Assembly (NCBI GenBank): GCA_018524725.1
Contig: JAEUWP010000459.1
Span: forward strand, 186,001-250,000
Origin: Podaxis mareebaensis
Taxonomy: Eukaryota > Basidiomycota > Agaricomycetes > Agaricales > Agaricaceae
DNA: 64,000 nt
Reading direction: 5' to 3'
The notes beneath the pieces were generated by a model. That model had not been told where the DNA came from. It did not search any database and was given only the letters and a program-made list of their open reading frames with translations. Below, one piece after another: positions 55,985-64,000 of the stretch. The translations under genes and the position numbers were made by a program. Position 1 is the first letter of the stretch. The number at the start of each line of letters is the position of its first letter.

Positions 55985-56618
55985 ATGGCTTCAGTTACGA
56001 TACCGGTCGAGAGGTTTGGCCCGGGACAACCAATTAATATCAATCCTCCCCTCAAATTTACGACTGACCAGAAGGTATCAAGTGTAAAAGCGGTTATTCG
56101 GAGCCGTACAGGCATCCCTCCCGCCAGCCAAATTCTCGTTGAAAAGTCTACGATGAAAAGGCTCAACGAAAACCTACCTCTAAGTAGCTATACGCAAGGC
56201 GGCACCTTCGCAGTTTACCTTTGTAAGTACCTATAGTCACCTCCGTACTCTCCAGCTCTGTTGATGAGTAACTCACAACTCGGACCCGTCATTCTCGAAA
56301 ACTGGATTGTAGTGGATTCAACCTCCTTCCAAGTTTATTATATGTTTAATAGTGGAGGACAAACAAGTCCGGTTTGGGTGTTTCCGCAGGAAACAGTGGG
56401 GGACGTTGTGAAGCGGATCATCCAAGTATCCCAGGCAGATGCAAACTATGATTGGACCGCCAATCTACGTGGCACGTCTCTGAACAAAAACAGCACTGTT
56501 GCCAGTACCCTCAAGGATGGCGACAGCATCTTGATGAGTGTGTTTCTTTCCTCTGGGCTCACCTCCCTATATGCCGTGCTGACTCCCTGATTCAGTCAGG
56601 GGAGCATATGGTGGCTAA
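55985..56618 (+). CDS. Tandem ubiquitin-like protein ending in Gly-Gly
   Basis: Three exons: 55985-56222, 56313-56537 and 56596-56618, giving 161 residues. First domain: 'MASVTIPVERFGPGQPININ', 'KVSSVKAVIRSRTGIPPASQ', 'LNENLPLSSYTQGGTFAVYL'. Second: 'DSTSFQVYYMFNSGGQTSPV', 'ETVGDVVKRIIQVSQADANY' and 'LNKNSTVASTLKDGDSILM'. The last intron (58 nt, with CTGAC branch-like site 16 nt from its end) joins '...ILM' to 'IRGAYGG' and a stop. Without this splice the protein would read on for 17 residues without Gly-Gly. The layout is that of a head-to-tail ubiquitin-like dimer with a conjugation-ready end. Intron 1 matches the paralogue at 52389. No Lys-rich surface obvious. Partner unknown. Confidence 0.8.
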
Positions 56619-56959
56619 GACGAACCGCACTGTTCCTGGATACAAGCAAGGAGAACAAATTTCGCATGTATTTCTTGGCCTTTGTCAGCACCTTTCTACA
56701 GAGTTCGTTAGCTTGACTGGTGTGCATACATTGGATAAGGACAGTTTATCCCGTTACAGATCAGCAATTAGCCATGACCGCCGGCAGTGCGTATAGTCAT
56801 AGAATATCAAGCCTCGCCGATCCAGCGTTGATAACGTCAAGCAAGAAGGTAACAGTAATTAGTAATCAGCAAAAGACTGCGCTCCTTGGCACGTCTAATG
56901 GCAGTCGAGGAGAATTGTCGATAGTAAGGGTATCAAAAACCGAGAATTGCGGAGATGAA

Positions 56960-57110
56960 GACGGGATCATAACCCTGTAGGCCAGCTCAATCAATTTACT
57001 CTGGACACTTAGGCGCAAGCTGTACGCCCCCTACCACACTCCGGTATAAGAGCACATTTTCGGCGTGGCCAGTCCTGCTCGCCAGACAAGAGGAGAGTGC
57101 AGCCATGTGA
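56960..57110 (-). pseudogene. TPMT fragment (right arm)
   Basis: The minus strand repeats TPMT exon 2 and the next junction (48690-48830): 'gtgtggtagggggcgta' and 'ctggcctacagggttatgat' are shared almost exactly. The coding sequence reads like 'GEQDWPRRKCALIPECGR'; the SAM-binding GxG motif is changed to ECG. The remaining exons are absent from the right arm. Confidence 0.85.
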
Positions 57111-57691
57111 GTGTACTAAATCAGAAAATGACAAAGGGTCCTCGGATAAGACCACAAAAGCACAGATGCACGATAGGTGTAAACACACGAGGCGAACCCG
57201 AATAAAAAAGTCTCGCTGAGAGTACCATGGATTTTGAATGCGTGAGAATTGTATTGGATCTGCAATTCAGTTATCATGCGTTTAAAATCCATGGCACCCT
57301 CCATGGAGCTCATTTATCTTGGTCGGTCTCTAGTGAACCTAGTGAAATAAGTAGTTACTTTCGCTCGGCTCCCGACGCAGACGCGACCTTAGCCTTCACC
57401 TGACATGCTCGGCATCTCGTTCGACACAAATAGACCTATTGAAAAGCCCCAGAATAGAACTACTGGACTCCTGCGAAAAGTCGTGCCAGTTGACTACTTT
57501 TAAATATGTCAAAGGGCGAATCGTCTGAATCACGCCGATGGAAGAGCACCTCAACTGAGACACAAGATAGGTTTGATCGTGGGTTACATATCATCACACA
57601 TAGCTCAGGCATCCAACGGACCAGTAAGAATTTGAGTAAGCAGTTTATTTAGTTTCATACAGTTGTGATCTTGTTCGGAAGGAAGGAGAAA
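57111..57691. other. Intergenic region with an imperfect hairpin
   Basis: No gene supported. At 57226-57297 'ccatggattttgaatgcg' and 'cgtttaaaatccatgg' form an imperfect inverted repeat of about 21 bp with a loop of about 30 nt. Confidence 0.5.
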
Positions 57692-59634
57692 CTATGCCGA
57701 CTCGAGCAGCCACAATTCTTCATTCGTAGAAGTCCTTGGCTGGACAGAGACCTAAGGAACAGAGCATTTATTAGAGTAGGATTGGCTATAGGGGTGAACA
57801 CTGATAGCTTACCACCTTGCTGTTGAGATTCGCACACAGAGCCAAATTACCACTATAGATACTGAACCACGGTACGTCATATGTACTCATATGATGTAAA
57901 TCAATTACTTACTAGTACCGATTTGCCAAATTTGAACCCGGTTCGAACGTCCACGAGTACTCGGTATTGCTTGAAACGAGAGCGTTGTTCGAGATGGACA
58001 AGTACTGACGACCGAACCCCACGTCATAAGCAATGAAAACGTTGCTTCCATTAAAGCTGATGTAGAACTGGAAGACGGAATGATATCAGCATAAGCAAGG
58101 CTGCAGGCCGAACGAGCGGGTAGTTACCGGGTTCGCGCCATCGCTGTTATCAAATGCGAAGCGCGGTGGCGTCGTCCTTGCGTCGACATAAATATATTCA
58201 GCAAGGCGTTCATTCCGGAACTTGTAATCTCCTTTAGCTAGGTTAAACTCGGGTCGACCTTGGTTCGTGTCGCCGTCCAAGGGTGCATCCACCGGCTCAA
58301 TAAGCCATATTTGGTTGTGCGCAGACTAGTAGCAGTTGCATATCAACACTGGCACGAAAGCCGAGTGCCCGGGTCTACGCAACTCACTTTCATTGGTTTG
58401 AAAAGAACCTTTGGGACATCAGCAAAATAGAGCGTCTGGTAGCATGATGTCGACGTACCGTGCCGCTGCCCATAGTGAGGGCAAAGGTCGTAGTCTTCAA
58501 ACTGTTATTTGACCCCGTTGCATAGGGACGGTCAACGCAGATTCTGTTTTGGGGGGCATGGGTGCGGGGCATGGACCTTGCAAGGAGTGACTCACTTGTG
58601 GTTGTAAGGTCCAATGGGTTCTATATCCCAAAAGGTAACGTTGCTGCTAAGATCTGGCTCCCAGCGACTATTATTTCCGTTGGCGGCAAGGTATTTCTTA
58701 TTCTGAGCGTTTTGTACGGTACATCGTCCATTTCCTTTATCAACAATAAGCCACTAGGGGCCATGAGCACTATGCGACGTTCGCAATAAGACAACGGACG
58801 TACGTGCCGCTGAGCTCCCTCGACACGTTCTCCAATTGCTAATTTGGAATCGCTTTCGGCGTAGAGGGCTTCTCCGTTCAAAGTGCGAACCCGGTAACGC
58901 GGATCGTCCTTCTTTTTGGGATCGGGCAGTAACGTTGGGTTTACCTCCACAACATTCCATTGATATTCTTCTGGACAATTCTGCGAGCTGGTCCGATTTA
59001 AGCAGCAGGTGAGAGAGACAAAATTACGAACAATTCTGGATGCAGTCGTAAAACTTTCTTTTGAGACTGACACCTGAAAGAGTCCTCTGTAAGCGTTGAC
59101 TATCCGGAACAGATAAAATTGAACATACTTTGCCATGATCATCAACATAAAGAAGCCGGTAGTTTTTCGAAGTAGAGGTATTATGGTAGATACTGAAAAT
59201 GACTTGTAAAAGTGTCGGCAAACGGCATGCAAAGCACTGACTAGAAAGGAGACTTTGAATCGTCCTTATCAATTGCTCGCAAGTGCCATTGAAAAGCGGT
59301 GGTACCGGGATTTGCGGGAGGAGAAGAGACTCCTGTCCAATTACCATCCAAGCTCAACATCGACGGTTCCGTGTTGTTGACATTACGGATTTCGTACTCG
59401 TTGTTATTATTGGAACTCAGGTACCACTGTTGATTGCTATATTGAACACTAACCGCCAGCCATAAGTTGATGGAGACTAACCTGTTGTTTTAGGCCTATT
59501 TCCGCTGAAGTACTCCTCATTGGACGCATCACCATCGTTCCTTCACCATCGTCACGTCGCTCTAGAAACGTTTGATATTCGACGTTCTGAAGGCGATATA
59601 TGATATGCTCTCGGATCTGGGAAAACGCCAGCAT
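57692..59634 (-). CDS. Double beta-trefoil (QxW, ricin-B-like) protein
   Basis: A carbohydrate-binding type fold: repeated units end in a Q/x-W motif. Following GT-AG introns the protein starts 'MLAFSQIREHIIYRLQNVEY' (ATG 59634), then 'GLKQQWYLSSNNNNEYEIRN', 'PGTTAFQWHLRAI', 'NYRLLYVDDHGK', 'CPEEYQWNVVEV', 'YRVRTLNGEALYAESDSKLA', 'NAQNKKYLAANGNNSRWEPD', 'VTFWDIEPI', 'AHNQIWLIEPVDAPLDGDTN', 'NTEYSWTFEPGSNLANRYY', and ends 'NEELWLLESA' at 57692. Six or seven W-motifs mean two trefoil domains, roughly 450-500 residues. No signal peptide, so cytosolic storage or defence lectin, or a protease-inhibitor-like trefoil, are both possible. The first Trp motif is built across a splice junction. It appears intact. 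Confidence 0.78.
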
Positions 59635-59734
59635 TTTGAATGGGACAGTTGAAGGGAAAACAGGGTTCGGAATTACAACTTTATATGCGGGCTGTTGCTG
59701 TGTGTTTGTCTTTACTAAGGACAGGCGTGGCGGT

Positions 59735-60480
59735 CGCTCAGTAACTCCGTTGCAACGCCTTGACATAGTGAGTCGGTTGGATTAGCGATTGCCGCCTGAT
59801 TACGGTTTGATAACCACACGCGGTCATGATTTCCATCGATTGTGGCTTCGAAGCAGGGTTCAGATTTCGATGCCTTGTCGCAGCCGTGTGCCCAAGGGCA
59901 CCCCAGAATTGAATGTCTGTCATTACACCAGGTATATTCCTCACTCAACTGCACTAGATGAGGAACGAACTCGTGGTTCACCTGTGACAGCTATGACAGA
60001 TGGAATTTTGGGCAACTTCCTGTCGGGATATCCGAGCTTCTTTGAAGTGAATTCAATAGTCCAGATCCAATCGGAGTGCTTTCACGAATAATCCCGGGTT
60101 GGCAGCTTGAATTCACGCGGGTATTCACATCGGAAATTGATGGGCTTATCATCAGACTGCAACTACCCCACTGCCAGAGAGAATGAAAAGAGATGTTAAT
60201 ACGACCGAATACGGAAAATAACGCATGACTCGGCATCGTACTTTTTTGAAAAATCTGGCAGTAGTCACGGACCAAGGCTCATTTAGTGGACTTGGCTGAA
60301 AAGCTGTGATCAAATAAACGCGTGGGAGAACATGCTGCGGCGCACATATCTGGTCGATAACGGTCATGAGCCAAGTTACATTGTAACACGCCACTAAGAT
60401 TGCTCCGGATTTCACTAAGATCCACCAATCTTATTATCAGGGTGTTGTCCTTTACGTTGCTCAAGGAATCCGTCAGCATT
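59735..60480 (-). repeat. Inverted duplication 2, right arm
   Basis: Counterpart of 54565-55070. On the minus strand frames read 'HSDWIWTIEFTSKKLGYPDR', 'PKIPSVIAVTGEPRVRSSSS' and further left 'EATIDGNHDRVWLSNRNQAA'. Upstream, 'VMLTDSLSNVKDNTLIIRLV' (60279-60494) looks coding as well. It may be a real but unrecognised gene just upstream of the trefoil gene; the left arm is shorter and more broken. Confidence 0.6.
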
Positions 60481-60494
60481 ACATTGAATATCAC

Positions 60495-61907
60495 TGAACG
60501 TAAGTATTATCGGCACCTAGGGGTAAAACATTACTTGCAGTTAAGTGCAAAATGATAGAGAATCGTCAAGACGCATCTTCCATTGTTTCTAGATCAGAAT
60601 CCATCAGAAGCTGCGTTCACCCGGTTATGAGCTACTCATGACGGGGTGGACCAAAAACGAAAAGAAAAGTTCGGAACCGAACAAGTCAGGGCTTGATTCG
60701 GTGAGATAGCGGCCTGGCACCTCCTGGCACTCAGAGTGCTACGCAACCGACACTGGCCTCCACCAATCCTTCGGCTAGCGCATCAGGGATCAGGTCAGGA
60801 TTAGTTTCCAGCACATCAGGTCCTGGCAAGGAAGGACAGTCCCGCCCCAGGGTCTAGCAATGTGTGCTTTTCCTGCTGGATATTGAGGAGCAGGTGGATA
60901 GTCTAGACATCCACTGACATGTATCCCAATAGGTATTTGAATACACCAATGATCAGAGGGGCAGTTTTCTGAGCTCTATACCTTGAATATTCTGCAGAAT
61001 TTTCTGGTGTGAGTTCAGGCTCCCTATGGTGGGTTGATTCAAGGTATATCCAAAGTTGGCCTTTGGCCACTCAAGCAGCTAAGGGATTGGCACCTTTGCA
61101 CAGGCATAAATCTAAAGCCATCCCTAGTTTTCTTTGTTATATCATCCATAGTTCCAGCTGTTTGTTATGTTCCAGATGTTTCCAGAGATTCAGAGAGTGG
61201 ACCCTTGGCCTCAGTGTATGTGCTGTGCCCCTCTGATACTGCACAGGGTCCAATTCAGTTGCTTGGAACTGTGATGGAGGATATCAGGAAATATAGACAA
61301 TGCCAGAGAACAGAGAGGGGAGTGAGTCCCAAAGGTTCAGATGAAGAACAGGAAGTCAGGAAAGGTAAATGAAGTCAATATTCTGATTGGGAGTGAAGTA
61401 CATGGTAGTTATGCTTAAGTACACATTGGAAAGTGATACAGATAATTAACTAAGAAACTGGAAGACAAAAGAAGCAAGTTTACAGGTAAAGAACATTTGC
61501 ATATCAGAACTACAAGTGGAAGAATGGAGAACACACAAAAACACAAATCATAATATAAGGCATGGTGGAAAGTAAAGTGGACATTGAGGAATGAAGATAA
61601 CAACTTCCAGGAGCACTGATAGATGTACAAATGAACACCATGTGTTGCATTGGTTGTAATTGACCATGCAAGTGCATCTGCCCATTCAGACAATGGGACA
61701 GGGAATCCTGATGAGGGAACATGAGCAGAGAGAGCAGGAAAAGCATCAGACTTGATTGGGATCAGATCTTGGGATTTTCAGAAATGAGTGCAGATTGTAA
61801 GTGCAGAAATGGATGCTCAATGTGGACTTAACACTGTTCACATTTCTTAGAGAATTATCACTATACAAGGTACAGGTAGCACTGGTATGTACTATATATG
61901 TCTTCAC
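60495..61907. other. Island edge and CpG-poor stretch without a gene
   Basis: CpG frequency falls after about 60850. ORFs here (for example 61034-61372) show no motif on either strand. Nothing recognisable. Confidence 0.55.
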
Positions 61908-61910
61908 TGC

Positions 61911-62550
61911 CATTCCCTGCTTCTGTAGGTGTAGGACAAGGATTGGCACTTTCTCCAATTCTAACAGCTCTTTACCTCTCCCCTTTCATGCATAAATTCT
62001 CCAATGATGCTAGGTGTAAATTACTCTCCTTTGTGGATGATGGCCAACCATCTGATTGATAGTCTACTCATTTTCAAACCCAAACACTATCTCTGCTATT
62101 TGGGCTTCTATTTTGACTGGGTGCTTTCTTTTAAGGAACACATCCAATACTACTCCACCAAGGCACTATCCACTGTCAAATGCATGCACCTACTTGGCAA
62201 CTCAATCTAGGGTCTATTCCCCATCCACAAATGTCTCCTATATCAGTCATGTGTGGTTCCCATAGCCATGGATTCTGGTTGTGGTTTAATTGCAATAGCT
62301 AGTACTATAGTCTTATCAAACAACTCCAGCAAATGCAACAGTCTGCAGCCTTATAGATCACTGGTGCATTTCACACAACACCCTCAGGTGGAGTTGAGGC
62401 TATCACTGGCCTCATCTCCATCCAACTTCATCTCTTCAAACTTGCCAAGCATTGTTCCCTTTGCTTCCAAACCCTTCCTTCCTCCCATCTCCTCAAAATC
62501 CTCACATGTGATATTAATCCTCTTGATGTGCACTCTACTAAAAATTAGTC
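61911..62550 (+). pseudogene. LINE reverse transcriptase (copy 3), deleted and broken
   Basis: Only the palm and thumb remain: 'GVGQGLALSPILTALYLSPF', 'LLSFVDDG' near 62020-62043, then an abrupt jump to the sequence that in copy 2 encodes 'DGQLIFKPKWYLCYLGFYF' (62075 onward). The catalytic Asp pair survives, but the segment that follows it is missing. Stops at about 62208 and 62355 follow. Confidence 0.85.
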
Positions 62551-62554
62551 CACA

Positions 62555-63556
62555 GTGTTAGACTTTGTGTCTGATGCTCAATTAATCATAGATCAATTTA
62601 ACCACTTATATCCCAGTGCCAAACTGGGTCAGTGTCTAGTTGATCACTTTGATGCCCAAATCCACTTCTATCAATGTCCTACCCCTGTTGACAGCAATAT
62701 TAAAGCTCATTACATACAGTCTCTCAATGTAGCTAGGGACTCTTCTTTCTCTTCTCCTGTCTCATTGGTAGTTTCCTCTGATGGTTTGGTCCCCAACAAT
62801 CTGCAGCTCTCTGCTACATCTTCTTTCATAGTCTTTGGCTTTTCTACTTCTGATATTCTCTCTTCTTCTGTTTGCCCCTGCAGGGAAGTTACTTCTTCTG
62901 ATTCTGAATCATATGCTATCCATCTCAGTCTCTTTTCTTCTATATCTCTCACCATTTCTTGCAACTATTCATCTATCTCCTTTTTCATAGACTCTATTCC
63001 CTCTGTGAAATTACTTTTTAACTATGGCCCCCACAGTGCTCACAAGGACACTTTAGCAGTCATTCCTCTTCTCCAAGAGTAGTTATCCTCCTCTCCCCTC
63101 AACAACATCCATTTCTGGCCAGTTCCATCATATGAAAAATGGTTGGTTCACCTCCAAGCACACAACCTCACTAAGTTGCTGCACATGGCCAATAACCCAC
63201 AGTTCCCCATCCACACATCCATTAGTTATGTCCATAACTACTACACTAACAAATGTCTTGCCCTCTGGAAACAAAAATTGAATGTTTCTAAATATTGGGG
63301 CCACAACTGGCTCCCTCTCACCAACCCTGCAGACCAACCTCTAGAACCCAAATATGCCAAGGGTGGCACTTGGCTCTCTATGGGCCTTGGTGCTGACCTC
63401 AACTTATGCACACACTTCACCTGCTGTGTAACTGATCATACCCCAATAGGCTCTTTCAGACAGCACTTCTTCCCAGGACACTACATTACTTCCTGCCCAT
63501 GTAGCAAAGAGCTCAAAACCTGGGACTACATTATCCACCACTATCCCCTCTACTAA
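62555..63556 (+). pseudogene. LINE RNase H and Cys/His module (copy 3)
   Basis: Two long open stretches. 62555-63082 contains the RNase H acidic boxes 'VVSSDGLVPNN', 'EVTSSDSESYAIHL' and 'SFFIDSIPSVKLLF'. 63143-63556 contains 'CLALWKQKLNVSKYWGHNWL' and 'ITSCPCSKELKTWDYIIHHY', where the last Cys of the CPC...H...C module has become Tyr. Only the stop near 63080 separates them. All three acidic positions of RNase H are kept. Confidence 0.85.
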
Positions 63557-64000
63557 TGACTTATAGGTATTCAATCTAATATCTATTGGTTAATTGAGTT
63601 CTTTTGTGAAAACCCAGCAGCATTCTCCTTCACTAACTAAATACAAGGACCAGTCACTTTTGAGGACTACAACACTCAATGGCTTACTTGATGAGAGAGG
63701 CTTGCTCTACATGGCACTCCAGATGTTCACTAAAGGGTCTATTCTTTCTCTTTTCTATTTACACTTGCCTTGTAGCTAGCCCCCTCTTTCCTCCCCTCTT
63801 CCATTTTGTCTTTCTCTCTCTCCTCTGATTGATTGATTGTACAGTATATCTCATGTTGGTTGTCTCATTACTAGCTCCCTCACTCCCTTCCTCTTCTTCT
63901 TCTCTTTTCTCTCTTCTCTGTTTCTTTTCTCTGTTTCTACTAGGTTTCAGTACTTGAGACTGCTATTACATACCTGTTTGTATTAGCTAGTCTAGTGCAA
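63557..64000 (+). other. LINE copy 3 3' untranslated tail, cut by window end
   Basis: Pyrimidine-rich tail matching 12466-12900. The terminal T/A run would follow just outside the window. Confidence 0.8.

Larger units (their letters stand above)
48361..60850. other. CpG-rich host gene island
   Basis: CpG dinucleotides, nearly absent to the left, become frequent from about 48361 and fade after about 60850. All intact or nearly intact host genes lie inside, and no transposable-element protein was found in it. The boundary therefore coincides with a change in mutational history (methylated repeats versus unmethylated genes) as well as in content. Confidence 0.8.
61908..64000 (+). mobile_element. 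LINE copy 3, 3' part
   Basis: This is the same family as copies 1 and 2. It begins abruptly in the RT at 'SVGVGQGLALSPILTALYLS' (about 61911), so it is 5'-truncated. It continues through RT thumb, RNase H and C-terminal module, and runs out of the window in the 3' tail ('tagtctagtgcaa'). An internal deletion of about 190 bp lies at 62040-62046. Confidence 0.92.

Noticed and set aside
56452..56980. Two plus-strand ORFs overlapping and following the Gly-Gly ubiquitin-like gene
   Set aside because: The first is a shifted frame of the second Ubl domain; the second overlaps TPMT fragment DNA in antisense.
60152..60415. Minus-strand ORF of 87 codons with hydrophobic end
   Set aside because: Overlaps a better candidate frame (60279-60494) that fits the duplicated segment; not supported as a membrane protein.

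Overview
The window looks like nuclear DNA of a filamentous basidiomycete, most likely an Agaricomycete. Introns are 50-90 nt with GT...AG ends and CTNAC-like branch sites. There is a HAM1-like gene, a Plavaka-type transposase, Ty3 chromoviruses, Tad/I-like LINEs and several unnamed gene families that I recall from mushroom genomes. Species cannot be assigned from the sequence. Nothing prokaryotic, no rRNA and no convincing tRNA was seen.

The window has two compositional worlds. About 1-48,360 and 60,850-64,000 are almost free of CpG and are packed with broken mobile elements whose stop codons often look like decayed CGA, CAA or CAG codons. About 48,361-60,850 is rich in CpG and holds compact, intron-containing host genes, several of them intact.

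Left mobile-element zone. Positions 1-2608 are the 3' end of a LINE (+). 2609-6951 is a Ty3 gag-protease fragment (+), cut by chromovirus B (-), which starts with its LTR at 6952-7193. B was then entered by a near-complete LINE (8239-12930, 15-bp target duplication), by an LTR (14042-14762, duplication CCCTT) and by a third LINE on the minus strand (tail at 16490). That LINE was in turn split by chromovirus C (16672-27800, two 241-bp LTRs, duplication GATAT). C carries gag, protease, RT, RNase H, integrase and chromodomain, plus about 3 kb of extra coding sequence downstream of pol.

Middle zone, about 29,044-48,360. This is a graveyard of degraded genes: a SAP-domain gene, a HAM1-like gene, a Plavaka transposase, a WD40 gene, and a mushroom family with the marks 'IPKPPREAG' and 'GMSSDES'. 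A second copy of the chromovirus accessory protein follows, ending at an LTR of a different but related family (47376-47647), then an integrase fragment and a small SAP-like ORF.

Host island, 48,361-60,850. It holds a TPMT-type methyltransferase, UBA4/MOCS3 (E1-like enzyme plus rhodanese), two tandem ubiquitin-like proteins (one ending in Gly-Gly after splicing), a small RING/IBR-type cysteine-rich protein and an intact double beta-trefoil (QxW) protein. Two inverted segmental duplications shape the island. In the larger one the left arm keeps TPMT and UBA4 and has lost the ubiquitin-like gene, while the right arm keeps the ubiquitin-like gene and has lost the other two.

Right end, 60,850-64,000. 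About 1 kb of CpG-poor sequence without a recognisable gene is followed by another LINE copy that runs off the window.
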